Notes: generated from the sequence alone by a model not told the origin. A stretch of DNA of 64,000 nucleotides from Haloarcula marina (GCF_024218775.1 NZ_CP100404.1:2914001-2978000); one strand, 5' to 3'. Shown: positions 18,951 to 28,647, numbered from the stretch's first letter. Numbers and translations: made by a program.

Positions 18951-20051
18951 ATGCGTATTGTGGTTATTCCGTTCGGGTTCTTTTCCGATGACCTCTCTTC
19001 ACCATCGCTTGCGGACTTCTCTGCCCCGCTAATCGCGGACCGAATCAGCTTGCTCACCGACGAGTTTGACGACGTCACGCTCATCGCTGGCTGGCAGGAG
19101 GGCGAGTCCATGGTCCGGCATCCAGACGGGAACAGATATGTCACTATCAGAACGACCGGGAGAGCATCAATAGTGAAATACCTCTATCGGGCGGTCAGGG
19201 AACTTGGACGACATCGGGACGAGGAGGTTGCGGTCGTCAACTTCAACCCGCATATCCCGGGTTGTTTGCTCGCTGCGTACTGTGACGCTGTCGGCATCCC
19301 GTTCGTCACGTACTTCATCGGACTGCCAGAAGGGAGTCCGGGGGCATTCGATAAGCATCTCTACACGTTCCGGTTCCTGTTGCGACGGTCGGACGGCCGA
19401 ATCTGTCTCACACCGAAGGCCCGTGACCGGTTACAGGAACTTGCTGGTGTCGATATCGAAGTGGTCCCCAACGGTGTCCACCCGATGTTTCGACCCGATG
19501 CGAAGGTTGATGCCGAGGAGAATCTACTGCTGTACGTGGGCCGGTTCGCACCCGAAAAGCGACTCCCCTTACTCGTCCGTGCATTCGCCCGGGTTCGGGA
19601 ACGCGGGGTCGACACGCGTCTCGTCCTCATCGGCGCACGGCGGGAAACCGCCAAGACAGAGGTCAAGGAGCTCGCGGCGGAGCTCGGCGTCGCGTCAAGC
19701 GTTGAGGTGTACGGCCGTATTCCTAGGGAATCGGTGCCGGAGTGGATGAACCGCGCACGGTCGGTCGTACTACCTTCCCGCGATGAGGGGTTCGGGATGG
19801 TACTCATGGAAGCGATGGCCTGCGGGACGCCACCAATTGGGATGGACAGTGGCTCGGTCCCGTGGGTCATCGACGATGCCGGGCAGCTGTGTGCGGACGA
19901 AGACGAATTGGTGGACGCCCTCGAACGGATCGTTGCCGACGACGACTACTACCGACAACAGCGGGAGCGAGCACTTAACCGGGCGTCGAAGTTCACCCGC
20001 GAGCAGTGGGGAATAAACATCCGAAAGGCAATCCTGAACTCTGTCGCCTGA
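18951..20051 (+). CDS. GT4 family glycosyltransferase
   Basis: The 366-residue protein starts MRIVVIPFGFFSDD and has the GT-B pattern: EVVPNGVHPMFRPDAKVDAE, then LLYVGRFAPEKRLPLLVRA, and SRDEGFGMVLMEAMACGTPP with the EX7E glutamates. It sits alone on the plus strand between a divergent pair of glycosyltransferases and a convergent membrane protein. A TATA-like element 25 nt before the ATG suggests a leaderless message. It belongs with the surrounding glycan assembly genes; the linkage it makes is unknown. Confidence 0.87.
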   Translation: MRIVVIPFGFFSDDLSSPSLADFSAPLIADRISLLTDEFDDVTLIAGWQEGESMVRHPDGNRYVTIRTTGRASIVKYLYRAVRELGRHRDEEVAVVNFNPHIPGCLLAAYCDAVGIPFVTYFIGLPEGSPGAFDKHLYTFRFLLRRSDGRICLTPKARDRLQELAGVDIEVVPNGVHPMFRPDAKVDAEENLLLYVGRFAPEKRLPLLVRAFARVRERGVDTRLVLIGARRETAKTEVKELAAELGVASSVEVYGRIPRESVPEWMNRARSVVLPSRDEGFGMVLMEAMACGTPPIGMDSGSVPWVIDDAGQLCADEDELVDALERIVADDDYYRQQRERALNRASKFTREQWGINIRKAILNSVA

Positions 20052-20080
20052 CGGGCTTCGATGACATCACACTGCCAGCC

Positions 20081-21289
20081 TCACGGCCGCACTGTCACGG
20101 TACCTCGGTCCGCCTCGCTATGGTACACTGTGGCACCCGACAGCAACAGGCCGACGGTCAGCCAGAGTATCTTCGTATAAGAGCCGTCGAATAGCATCAG
20201 TTCGACGCTTACTCCAGCGTAGGCGGCTAGAAGCGTGACCCAGAGGAACGGGGTACGGGATCGGCAGGCTGTCTGCAGGCCGGTTCGGAACGCGAGGGTA
20301 TAGACGGCAAGAAACAGTACGAATGCGAGCGGGCCGAACGAGACCAAGATGCTCAGGACACCGTTGTGGATGACCTCCGTGCCGTAGGCGTGAAAGTACG
20401 ACGCACGTCCGATGCCAATGAGCGGCGACTGGAGGTATACGGAAAATGCGGTCCGGTACGCGTGGAGCCGGGAGTAGAGTGTCAACGGATCAATGGCGAT
20501 AAGCCAGCGTGCGACGCCGACCATGGCGAACGGTACGGCGATAACAGCGACCGCCAGAAGCGAGTAGCCGAAAGCGGGTCGAATGCGTCCCCAGATGATG
20601 TTAAGAGCTTTGTACGCCAGAATCAATCCCACCACCGAACCGACGGCGAGCCACGAACTCCGGCTCTGTGAGATGAACACCGCAAGCAGGAAGACCGGGA
20701 GTGCGCCAAGCGCCCACCAGTTGTCGAACTGGTCAGTCTCGTAGAGGAGGTACGCAGTCCCGAGGGACATGTACATCCCGAAGTTCCCATAGTCCATCGG
20801 TACGCCCAGTGTCCGGCGAAACGGAATCTGATATCCGAAGATCCATCTCGGTTCGATGACCGAATCGCCGAACTCGACGAGCCCAACGGAGTGAAGGACG
20901 GTGAGGACTGCGACGATCAGGAGAGAGACACACAGCAAACGTAACAGCACGTAGATATCCCGGCGGGAGTCAACCGTGAGCAGAACCGAGGCCAGCAAGA
21001 GGAGGTTCCCCAAGCGGGTTCGGGCCCAGATGGCACCGGCTAGCGGTTGGACGGCGTTGGGGATCGCGGCCACCTCCACACCGAAAAGGATACACAGCCC
21101 GAAAAGGCCAAGCAAGGCCGTCCGCTGGATGTCGATCGCCCCCCGCTCCAGCGCGCTGACGAGTACAGCCGACGCCGCCACCAGCAGAAAAATGTCAGGT
21201 AAGGATAAGAACCAGACGAGGTCGAGTCCGGTAAACGGGGTCGTAGCGACCGCAGCGCACGTGAGCTGGAATCCACGTCTCCTTCGCAC
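20081..21289 (-). CDS. O-antigen ligase/polymerase-like membrane protein (Wzy/WaaL type)
   Basis: The 402-residue protein has about ten to twelve hydrophobic segments. Towards the C-terminal half there is a long external loop with GIGRASYFHAYGTEVIHNG, similar in place and character to the periplasmic loop of the O-antigen ligase family, where an arginine-x3-histidine region is important. Such proteins join or polymerise lipid-linked glycans on the outer face of the membrane. The annotated start gives a basic N-terminus MRRRR; a start closer to the first helix is possible. Its convergent neighbour ends only 29 nt away. Which glycan it handles is not known. Confidence 0.7.
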   Translation of the reverse strand: MRRRRGFQLTCAAVATTPFTGLDLVWFLSLPDIFLLVAASAVLVSALERGAIDIQRTALLGLFGLCILFGVEVAAIPNAVQPLAGAIWARTRLGNLLLLASVLLTVDSRRDIYVLLRLLCVSLLIVAVLTVLHSVGLVEFGDSVIEPRWIFGYQIPFRRTLGVPMDYGNFGMYMSLGTAYLLYETDQFDNWWALGALPVFLLAVFISQSRSSWLAVGSVVGLILAYKALNIIWGRIRPAFGYSLLAVAVIAVPFAMVGVARWLIAIDPLTLYSRLHAYRTAFSVYLQSPLIGIGRASYFHAYGTEVIHNGVLSILVSFGPLAFVLFLAVYTLAFRTGLQTACRSRTPFLWVTLLAAYAGVSVELMLFDGSYTKILWLTVGLLLSGATVYHSEADRGTVTVRP

Positions 21290-21425
21290 AGGAGTGGTAG
21301 CGTGATTTGGGTCTTGAATATTTCGATTATTTCACCAATCCATATCCACATACTTACCACAGAATGCCGCCATCGGAAAACTCGCCGAGACCGCTGGCGA
21401 TCCGCCGGCCTCTGCATGTCAGTCG

Positions 21426-22670
21426 CTACGGTCTGCCGACGCCGGCGTACCGCAAGCCGGCCGCCCGGATGGCGTCCGCATCAAGCACGTTCCGTCCGTC
21501 GACGACGACCTCAACGCCCCTGTCGGCCAATCGTTCCGGATCGAGTCCGCGGAACGCCTCGTGGTCTGTGACGAGGACAACGGCGTCAACCGGTTGATAT
21601 GGTGACTCGACCGTCGATTCGGAGGGCAGCAGCGGGTCGTACGTGTGTATGCTGACGTCGTAAGTCTCCAGTGCAGTCCGGATCGGGAAGTACGGGCTGT
21701 TCCGCGTGTCCGGGATATCGGGCTTGAACGCCTTGCCCAGAAGCAGCACCGATGCATGCTGGGGGAGCCGACCCGACCGAACCAGATAATGGATAGTCTT
21801 GTCGGCGACGTACCGTGGCATCTTATCGTTGATTTCCCGGGCTGTCTCTAGGAAGCGGCTATTCAGGTCTTTCGAGGTTGCCTTCTCGATGAGGAAGTAC
21901 GGGTCAATGGGGATGCAGTGCCCCCCGACGCCTGCGCCGGGCGAGAACCGCGTGAAGCCGAACGGCTTGGTATCCGCGGCGTCGAGAACCTCGGTCGTAT
22001 CGATGCCGAGTTGCTCCAACGTCGTCGCGATCTCGTTGACGAACGCAATATTGATGTCGCGGTACGCATTCTCGATTATCTTCGAGGCCGCTGCTGCGGC
22101 CGTCGAGGAGACGGGGTGGATGGACGCATCCAAGAGCCGCTCGTAAAAAGTCACCGCGGCGTCAAGCCCGCTGTCATTGTCGGCGCCGACGACCCGGGGA
22201 ATCTCGGCGAGCGACCACTCGTCGTTTCCGGGGTCAATACGCTCGGGAGCATGTGCCAGTTGGACATCTTGACCGGGCACGTGACCGAGATCCTCGAAGG
22301 CTGGAGCGACAATGTCCGAGACGGTCCCCGGGGGTATCGTCGACTCGACGACGACGAGTGTCCCACCAGGAGACTCCGGTAGCCCGGTAGCCACCGTCTC
22401 ACAGACAGCTTGGAGCGCCGAGAGGTCGACGGAGAACGAAGAATCGATTGGTGTCGGGACGGTGACAACGACTGTGTCGGCGCCCGTGACGGCAGCAGCC
22501 CCGTCAGTCGTTGCAGTGAACCGCTCGGAGGTGGTGAGCGGAGCGTCTTGGGCCGCCTGGACGACGGTCGAGTCGGTGTCGACACCAGTAACCTCGAATC
22601 CTCGTTCGCTTGCCAGCATAGCGACCTCGCTGCCGACGTATCCGAGCCCGAAGACAGCTAGCCGTCGCAT
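21426..22670 (-). CDS. Nucleotide-sugar 6-dehydrogenase (WecC/WbpA type)
   Basis: The 414-residue enzyme has the UDP-glucose/GDP-mannose dehydrogenase layout. The NAD motif is GLGYVG at residues 8-13. A lysine-asparagine helix ASKIIENAYRDINIAFVNE follows near residue 196, and the catalytic cysteine is Cys252 in GVGGHCIPIDPYF. The IPIDPY version of this motif is typical for UDP-N-acetyl-glucosamine or -mannosamine dehydrogenases rather than UDP-glucose dehydrogenase (FPKD). LLLGKAFKPDIPDTRNSP marks the C-terminal domain. It oxidises C6 to a carboxylate, giving an acidic amino sugar. The sequence shows no intein, unlike the second dehydrogenase in this window. Confidence 0.87.
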   Translation of the reverse strand: MRRLAVFGLGYVGSEVAMLASERGFEVTGVDTDSTVVQAAQDAPLTTSERFTATTDGAAAVTGADTVVVTVPTPIDSSFSVDLSALQAVCETVATGLPESPGGTLVVVESTIPPGTVSDIVAPAFEDLGHVPGQDVQLAHAPERIDPGNDEWSLAEIPRVVGADNDSGLDAAVTFYERLLDASIHPVSSTAAAAASKIIENAYRDINIAFVNEIATTLEQLGIDTTEVLDAADTKPFGFTRFSPGAGVGGHCIPIDPYFLIEKATSKDLNSRFLETAREINDKMPRYVADKTIHYLVRSGRLPQHASVLLLGKAFKPDIPDTRNSPYFPIRTALETYDVSIHTYDPLLPSESTVESPYQPVDAVVLVTDHEAFRGLDPERLADRGVEVVVDGRNVLDADAIRAAGLRYAGVGRP

Positions 22671-22767
22671 ATCTATCTACAAACAAGGAGGCAATAAAGA
22701 CGATTCGATTAAAATATCGAAAGCGATACTCCGATAGCGGATCTGTGAACGGTGTCCATACTGGAGA

Positions 22768-23775
22768 CTAAAGGGCCTTGACCGTCTGGAGGAACGACTC
22801 CATACGGGCGCGGTACGTGTGTTCCTGGACTGTCTCGTGACCATTCGCGGCTACCTCCGATAACCGACTCCTGTCGTTGAGCAGGCGATCAACCTCGGTG
22901 GCGAGTTCGTCGGGACCGTCGTACATCAAACAGTCGACACCGTCAGTGAACACCTCCTGTTGACCCTCGCTCCTCGTCGTCGCCATAACGGAGCGGACAG
23001 CAGGGATTTCGAAGGTCCGCATGTTGTAGTATGGGAGGTTGTGGTCACCGACGACGTTGATTACGATCGATCCGGCGTTGATCGCCTTCGCGTACTCCTC
23101 GGCGTCAAGGTGGCCGCCCTTGACACAGGATCGGAGTTCGGGGTCCGAACACCGCTCGTTCCACCAGAGCCCACGTACCTGAAGGTCGTAGTCAGTGAGC
23201 GTCCTGAGGATGGACTCGCGTTTGGGGGACCACTGTCCGACAAACGTGATCTCGCAGGCGTAGGCGGGAGTTACCTCCCTCGGGTGATGGACGAACGGGT
23301 CGTGTGCGAACGGCAGGTGTTCGACGCGCGCCGCACCCTCAGAGCGGAGTGGGTCGATGAGGTGTCGTCCCCAGGTGTAGACGAGATCGTACGCCGGGAG
23401 CGCGTCAAGATACTGTTCGGCTCGTCGGCGTTTAGAACGGACTTGGAAGGGATTGTCCGGATTCCAATTCACCACGGGTGCGTCGGCGATCGTACCGATG
23501 CTGGCAACCGTCTCTCGATCAAGTTCGTACCCCTTGATGACGAGGATCACATCAGGATCCACTCGTCGGACCCGCCGCCGTGTGTTGTACTGTACGAGTG
23601 ACTCGAACAGGGGCGTCGATTTGATTCGTGGGATCGATGCGAGGCGCGTTCCCGGGAGTATCGTGGGGCCAGCACGACTAGCGTAGGCGACTTCGTGGTC
23701 CAACTGCTCCAGTGCCCGCCCACACATAAATTCCAGCGCAGGGGAGTGGGTCTTCCCGTAAATGAGGATATTCAT
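22768..23775 (-). CDS. CgeB-like glycosyltransferase
   Basis: The 335-residue protein starts MNILIYGKTHSPALEFMCGR. The segments WNPDNPFQ, CEITFVGQWSPKRESILRTL and PYYNMRTFEIPAVRSVMATT, followed by FTDGVDCLMYDGPDELATEV, match the CgeB/DUF3880 type glycosyltransferases. These have a GT-B fold with an EIPA-type donor motif in place of the standard EX7E. CgeB acts in spore surface maturation in Bacillus, and homologues are common in polysaccharide loci. It overlaps the upstream FkbM methyltransferase gene by 4 nt (ATGA) and is the last of a three-gene minus-strand unit. Confidence 0.75.
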   Translation of the reverse strand: MNILIYGKTHSPALEFMCGRALEQLDHEVAYASRAGPTILPGTRLASIPRIKSTPLFESLVQYNTRRRVRRVDPDVILVIKGYELDRETVASIGTIADAPVVNWNPDNPFQVRSKRRRAEQYLDALPAYDLVYTWGRHLIDPLRSEGAARVEHLPFAHDPFVHHPREVTPAYACEITFVGQWSPKRESILRTLTDYDLQVRGLWWNERCSDPELRSCVKGGHLDAEEYAKAINAGSIVINVVGDHNLPYYNMRTFEIPAVRSVMATTRSEGQQEVFTDGVDCLMYDGPDELATEVDRLLNDRSRLSEVAANGHETVQEHTYRARMESFLQTVKAL

Positions 23776-24587
23776 AGTGAGTGGTCACTTCCTACGTCAG
23801 TCACTGGCATCCGTTCAGCGGTGAGGATGTAGATGTCCTCCGCTGGGACCGCTCCCGCCGTGTTGACGACGGTGTAGCCCAGATCGGCCAGTTCGGTGCT
23901 GATAGTCGTCACCGGTGTGTCGTAGGCCGGGTGTGTTTCGACGATAATAATCTGGGGTGTGATTTTGAGGTCACGGATGATCTCCCGCTCGGAGCCTTCA
24001 CAGTCCATCTCAAGGACATTACACGGCGGAATCGTGGCTGGCTCGATGTGCGTGGCACCGTCGGCTTCATAATCGTTGCCGACGATCTCTTTCGGCGGGC
24101 CGACGATGGCATGTTCAACTTGGACCCGGTCTGCCACGTCATTCAACGCCGCCGTGTTCTGAATCGCGCTGACGCGCCGTCTATTCCCCTCATAGGTCAG
24201 CACGTGCCCGTCGGGTCCCGCCAGTTGTGCGGCCCGTACAGTCGAGATACCGTTCCCACCGCCGACAATGACGACTTTGTCTCCAGGGTCAACCTGTGAC
24301 TCGATTGCGGCGAGCAGTTCTACCTCGTAGTCGGGCATGCTGTGGATTGCGGGCGTGCTCCACGGAACAACGGAATCGAAGAGGTGCGGTGCTCTGCTGT
24401 CGGGTCCCAAGGCACCGCCGACGGCGATACCGTTGAACTCCGGGTGGGGGCCGCGCACGGGGAGCCATGGCCTAACCAGTCGGTTGTACAGGTGAGTGAA
24501 CCCTTTTTTCAACAGCCCGACACTTCCGTTCTGACGGTGAATCGCGGCTGCACGTCTGATTCGCACGGGGAGATTTGTGATTACCAA
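23772..24587 (-). CDS. FkbM family methyltransferase
   Basis: This 271-residue protein has the FkbM core: KVVIVGGGNGISTVRAAQLA as the nucleotide-binding motif, HVLTYEGNRRRVSAIQ as the acidic strand, VLEMDCEGSEREIIRDL, and IIVETHPAYDTP. It probably O-methylates a sugar of the glycan. It lies between two glycosyltransferase genes in a minus-strand unit, with a 4-nt overlap downstream and a 6-nt gap upstream. It differs from the other FkbM protein in the window (7054-7830) in length and in its GC-rich codon use, so the two are not recent copies. Confidence 0.82.
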   Translation of the reverse strand: MVITNLPVRIRRAAAIHRQNGSVGLLKKGFTHLYNRLVRPWLPVRGPHPEFNGIAVGGALGPDSRAPHLFDSVVPWSTPAIHSMPDYEVELLAAIESQVDPGDKVVIVGGGNGISTVRAAQLAGPDGHVLTYEGNRRRVSAIQNTAALNDVADRVQVEHAIVGPPKEIVGNDYEADGATHIEPATIPPCNVLEMDCEGSEREIIRDLKITPQIIIVETHPAYDTPVTTISTELADLGYTVVNTAGAVPAEDIYILTAERMPVTDVGSDHSL

Positions 24588-24593
24588 CGATAA

Positions 24594-25724
24594 TTAATGT
24601 TTGGACTGCCCATCGATGACCGATTCGAGTATCTTGGTAAACCGCTCGCGCTGGCGTCGGGGTTCGTACTGAGTGGCGTTTCTGTCCGCGGCGCGGCTGA
24701 CGTGTTCACGGAACGACCTATCCGTGGAGACACGTTCGAACGTGTCCGCGAGGTCAGCCCGGTCGCCGTAGAACAGTCCGGACTCACCGAGCGAATCTTC
24801 GAAGCGTGCGTGGTCGGGCAACACCAGCGGCGTCGCGTTGTGAATGGCGTCGGCGATGTTCCCGCTACCCTTCGTTTTGCTGTAGTACTCAACGATATCT
24901 TCGACGCGTTTCGTTCGCCTAAGCGGAGCAACCAAGAGCGTACTGTCTCGGAGCGTCTGTCGGAATGTATCGACAGGAATCCAATCGTCGTAGAACCGGA
25001 TATCGTATCCCTCGTCGGCGAGCGCCCGGCAATGTGAGAGTATCGCCTCCCTGGCGTCTTCGGCAGGCCTCCCCAGAAGTTCCAGGCGGAGTGACGCCCC
25101 AGCGTCAACCGCCTCCCGGAAGGCACCCAGCACCGTATCGTAGTCACGACGGGCAGGATCGACGTTTCCGGGCACGGTCACAGTGACCGGGTCGATCGTC
25201 GGCGACGACTGCCGGCCGGTGAAGACCGCCGGGACGAAAGTGTACGTCTGCTTCCGGGTCAATCCGGCCGTCGTCACGTAGCGCCGGATGCTCGGGTACT
25301 CGAAGAGGAGTCCACGCTGTTTCCGGACGATCCAGCGTTTCAGCCCCCGACGAACCGACTCCCGTGGGCTTGACGTGAGTACCGGGGCCTGTAACCATCC
25401 CCGAGCGTTGAACACCCAAAGGAGCGATGGGCAGTTCGGCGAGAACCGAGCGTATTGGAACAGCTCGCGCCGCCCACCGGAGAACGGGAAACAGACCAGC
25501 ATGTCTAGGGCACTGCTGACCCGCTCGACCCGTCCAAGGTAGGAGCTGAGGGACTCGGTGGGCCGCTTCGTGACGTGTCGCGTAGCGGCCACGCTGGCAT
25601 CTGTGGTAATATCCTCACGGATAGCAGAGGTGGTGAAGACGGTGAGGTCGTCTTCGAGCAGCCGACAGAGCCGAACCAGATACTGCTCGTGGGCTTTCAG
25701 TTCGAGTACCCCGATAGACACCAT
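24594..25724 (-). CDS. GT-B type glycosyltransferase
   Basis: The 376-residue protein opens with MVSIGVLELKAHEQYLVRLC. It has VTVPGNVDPARRDYDTVLGA at the start of the second domain, LRLELLGRP, and a donor region YSKTKGSGNIADAIHNATPL. The normal EX7E motif is replaced (Ser/Asn in place of the first Glu, Asp in place of the second), so the family assignment is looser than for the other GT4 genes and activity could be altered. It is the first gene of the unit with the FkbM and CgeB-like genes. The start region is divergent from the GT-A-like gene at 25816. Confidence 0.65.
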   Translation of the reverse strand: MVSIGVLELKAHEQYLVRLCRLLEDDLTVFTTSAIREDITTDASVAATRHVTKRPTESLSSYLGRVERVSSALDMLVCFPFSGGRRELFQYARFSPNCPSLLWVFNARGWLQAPVLTSSPRESVRRGLKRWIVRKQRGLLFEYPSIRRYVTTAGLTRKQTYTFVPAVFTGRQSSPTIDPVTVTVPGNVDPARRDYDTVLGAFREAVDAGASLRLELLGRPAEDAREAILSHCRALADEGYDIRFYDDWIPVDTFRQTLRDSTLLVAPLRRTKRVEDIVEYYSKTKGSGNIADAIHNATPLVLPDHARFEDSLGESGLFYGDRADLADTFERVSTDRSFREHVSRAADRNATQYEPRRQRERFTKILESVIDGQSKH

Positions 25725-25784
25725 CTGAAACAGCTATTCATTGCCGAAGCATAAATCGTGCTGTCGAGCCTACCGGACCGATAC

Positions 25785-25792
25785 ATTTTATT
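25785..25792 (+). promoter_or_regulatory. Candidate TATA element for a leaderless transcript
   Basis: The run attttatt ends about 24 nt before the GTG start at 25816, the usual spacing for a leaderless haloarchaeal transcript. It lies in the 90-nt divergent gap between two transferase genes. Confidence 0.45.
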
Positions 25793-25815
25793 GGCGACTC
25801 GGCGTGCGTTAGGCC

Positions 25816-26727
25816 GTGTCATGTGGAGTTGTCTACGTCGCAACCGGCGAGGAGTTTCTGGACGACGCGATGGTGTCGGCCGGAACTGTCCGTGAGACGA
25901 ACTCGTCGCTCTCGATTGGAGTCATCACCGCCGAGTCGCTGGTAGACGCCGCCGAGGCTGCTCCCGAGTTTGACGACATCGTCGTCGCGACAGCCGAGTT
26001 TGACGACATCCGGGACAAGCACGCGAACCTACACCTCACGCCGTACGACCGTACACTGTATCTCGATACCGACACGTTCGTTCTCGATGATCTCAAACCG
26101 ATCTTCGAGGTTCTCGACTGGTTCGACATCGCTGTAACGCATGCGCCGTTCCGGTCCGTCGTCTCGATCGACGGCGTCTCGCCCGCGTTTCCGGAAGTGA
26201 ACGGTGGCGTCATCGCCTACCGACAGAGTGAGGCGGTGGCGTCGTTGTTCGAACGCTGGCAAGCGTGTTTCGACCGACAGCGACAGGAGGGACGGCCGGA
26301 CGAGACGATCCGGTTCTCCGACGCCAAGACGCTTGATGAAATTCCGTTCGGTCGGCTACACGACCAGCCCCCACTCAGAGAGGCACTCTACCACAGCGAT
26401 ATCCGTTTTACTGTTATGCCACCAGAGTACAATTTCCGGGGACCTGCCGCATACGCCGAGTCGGCTGTCACCGTCATGCACATGGGACACTCAACGAAGG
26501 CATCCGCGCTCGCGGCCGTCGTGAACGACCGAACCGAACCGAGGGTGTACATTGACTGGCAGCGGCGACTGTACTTCCAGAGCGGCGACAACCGAGCGGT
26601 CGGATTACCCAGGTTGGAGGCATATCTCGGCCACCCGGCGGTCGTCGGAACACTCAAGAAAATTGGCGTCTACGAGTCGGTAAGAGGACTCTACCGTCGG
26701 CTCATCGGTCGAACTGACGGACTGTGA
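25816..26727 (+). CDS. GT-A type glycosyltransferase-like protein
   Basis: The 303-residue protein begins with GTG at 25816. It has GVVYVATGEEFLDDAMVSA at the start, then LTPYDRTLYLDTDTFVLDDL, where Asp84-x-Asp86 is the metal-binding DxD of GT-A enzymes, and VNGGVIAYRQSEAVASLFER. This is the pattern of GT8-like and related nucleotide-diphospho-sugar transferases. A histidine near TVMHMGHSTK would complete the metal site. The sugar donor is unknown. Only 13 nt separate it from the downstream sulfatase-like gene, so the two are likely co-transcribed and may act on the same glycan. Confidence 0.75.
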   Translation: MSCGVVYVATGEEFLDDAMVSAGTVRETNSSLSIGVITAESLVDAAEAAPEFDDIVVATAEFDDIRDKHANLHLTPYDRTLYLDTDTFVLDDLKPIFEVLDWFDIAVTHAPFRSVVSIDGVSPAFPEVNGGVIAYRQSEAVASLFERWQACFDRQRQEGRPDETIRFSDAKTLDEIPFGRLHDQPPLREALYHSDIRFTVMPPEYNFRGPAAYAESAVTVMHMGHSTKASALAAVVNDRTEPRVYIDWQRRLYFQSGDNRAVGLPRLEAYLGHPAVVGTLKKIGVYESVRGLYRRLIGRTDGL

Positions 26728-26740
26728 ACCGGCAAATCAC

Positions 26741-28618
26741 ATGAAAGATACTGTCTCAGTAGGCGTCTCGAGTGTTCTCAGAGGGGATCTCCGCCACCCA
26801 CTTGAGTGGCTGATGCGTGCCACGTCGGCACGGGACAGCCACCCGTTTGTCCTCCGGGGCTCACCAACCCTTCCATCGTGGATGGCATACGATGGGACAC
26901 CCACGACCGTCCGGATAGCCGACGGTAATGGACGGAACCGGTATCGGGACGTACTCCACCTTCGGAACGGTGACCGCCTGACGGTTGACCCACCTCAAGA
27001 GTTCGATACCCTCGGTTTCGAGGTCGTCGACCCGGCGGGCGTATGCCGGCTGACCGTCTCGGTCACGTTCGACACCGATAGTGGCACAGACTCAAAACAG
27101 GCGATGTATCGCCCGCCAGACGACGGCGGACCGGCCATCGTTCCGTTCCAGTTCGAACTGCCGGCTCCGACGACTCGGGCAACCATCGAGTTGACCGCCG
27201 TGGCCGGAGACAGTCCCTACGACTCCCGTCTGGTGTCGCTGGCCCGGGTGTTACCGGTGCAAACGACACAGTGGCTCAAGATCGAGCGAGACCCCTGGCT
27301 CTCTAGACCCTCAGTCAACAGGACGCCAGACGACAGACCACACGTGTTCGTGGTGTCCATCGACTCACTCCGATACGACTATCTTGACGCACTCGACCCA
27401 CTACTGGCCGCCCTAGGTGACCGCGTGACGGTGCCCTCAGAGCCGCGTGTCCAGGGAACGGCCACACAGCAGTCCCATGGAGCGCTATACACCGGGACAC
27501 ATCCCGGTATACACGGTATCACCCACGGGACGTTGGACGAAAATCGGCCGACGATAGCAGAGTTGCTAAGCGACGCCCAGTACCGGTGCTCTGCGTGTGT
27601 CAGCAGCGGAAATCTCTCTCCGGGATTTGGGTTCGGCCGTGGCTTCTACAGATACGACCACCAAGAGATGGACTGGGAGGACAGACAGTTCGACGCGAGG
27701 TCGATCGTCGATACGGCTATCGAATGGTTGGAGACCGATCTCGCCGGAGGCCATCAGGTGTTCCAGTTCCTGCATCTTTTTGACGCACATTACCCATACG
27801 TTCCGCCGGCACCGTTCTCGCCGGATATCGAAGCGGACTTTGAACTGGTCTCGCGGACACTCACTCTGGCGGCCAGGCTACAGGACACCCAAGTCGAACC
27901 GACCACACTCGACCAGACAGAGTTGCAAGAGGGCGATCTGGACCGGCTGAAGCGTAGCTACTGGCAGTCGCTACGGTACGTCGCCAGCCAGCTACGGCGG
28001 TTCGTCGACGAATTGTCGAGGGCTGGCGTGTTGGGAGAGAGCCTGATCGTCGTCACGGGGGACCACGGCGAGGAATTCTTCGAGAACGGCTACGCGTTCC
28101 ACAACAGTCTCCACGACGAGAACATCCGGCCGGGTATGGTCGTCAAAACGCCGGCTGACTCCGATATAGCAGTCCCGGAGACCCCGGACATCATAGACCT
28201 CTTGCCGACAGTCGTTCGGGCCACTGGCGGCGACGTTCCCGCCAGGTGTCCGGGCCAGCCCTGGCAGGAAACAGACCGTGAGACCGTCCGTATCACGGAA
28301 CGGATCATCCGTCCGGTGTATCAGCTCGCCATCGAAGACGGCGAAGAGAAAGCGATACTGACCTACCCCTCGAACTATCCGGATCGACCGACACCCGAAA
28401 CGGCCGATCGTGGGCCCGATAGCGTCGTGTACTACCGCTTGAGCGGGTCGGAATCGGAGCGGGAGGAGCGGATTAGCGTCCCCGAAACCCACGATGAGGA
28501 GTGGTTCCTCGGCAAGGCGGAGGAGTTTCTCAGCGAGCACCACAGTGGACGCCAGGGCAACAAAGGAGCGGTCTCTCCGTCGGTGACGCGGCGTCTCAAA
28601 GACCTCGGGTACAAGTAG
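26741..28618 (+). CDS. Large sulfatase-like protein with an extra N-terminal beta domain
   Basis: The 625-residue protein has about 195 N-terminal residues rich in predicted beta strands (for example FDTLGFEVVDPAGVCRLTVS) that are not part of a normal sulfatase. The alkaline-phosphatase-superfamily domain starts at HVFVVSIDSLRYDY with metal-binding Asp208. Then comes the nucleophile region TATQQSHGALYTGTHP (Thr242 where sulfatases have Cys), LHLFDAHYPYVPP and VVTGDHGEEFFENG. It ends with KDLGYK. With Thr instead of Cys it resembles phosphoglycerol transferase-like or phosphodiesterase members more than formylglycine sulfatases. No signal peptide is seen. It follows a glycosyltransferase by 13 nt. 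Confidence 0.75.
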   Translation: MKDTVSVGVSSVLRGDLRHPLEWLMRATSARDSHPFVLRGSPTLPSWMAYDGTPTTVRIADGNGRNRYRDVLHLRNGDRLTVDPPQEFDTLGFEVVDPAGVCRLTVSVTFDTDSGTDSKQAMYRPPDDGGPAIVPFQFELPAPTTRATIELTAVAGDSPYDSRLVSLARVLPVQTTQWLKIERDPWLSRPSVNRTPDDRPHVFVVSIDSLRYDYLDALDPLLAALGDRVTVPSEPRVQGTATQQSHGALYTGTHPGIHGITHGTLDENRPTIAELLSDAQYRCSACVSSGNLSPGFGFGRGFYRYDHQEMDWEDRQFDARSIVDTAIEWLETDLAGGHQVFQFLHLFDAHYPYVPPAPFSPDIEADFELVSRTLTLAARLQDTQVEPTTLDQTELQEGDLDRLKRSYWQSLRYVASQLRRFVDELSRAGVLGESLIVVTGDHGEEFFENGYAFHNSLHDENIRPGMVVKTPADSDIAVPETPDIIDLLPTVVRATGGDVPARCPGQPWQETDRETVRITERIIRPVYQLAIEDGEEKAILTYPSNYPDRPTPETADRGPDSVVYYRLSGSESEREERISVPETHDEEWFLGKAEEFLSEHHSGRQGNKGAVSPSVTRRLKDLGYK

Positions 28619-28647
28619 TCAGCGCTACAGGTCAGTGACCGCGTCGC

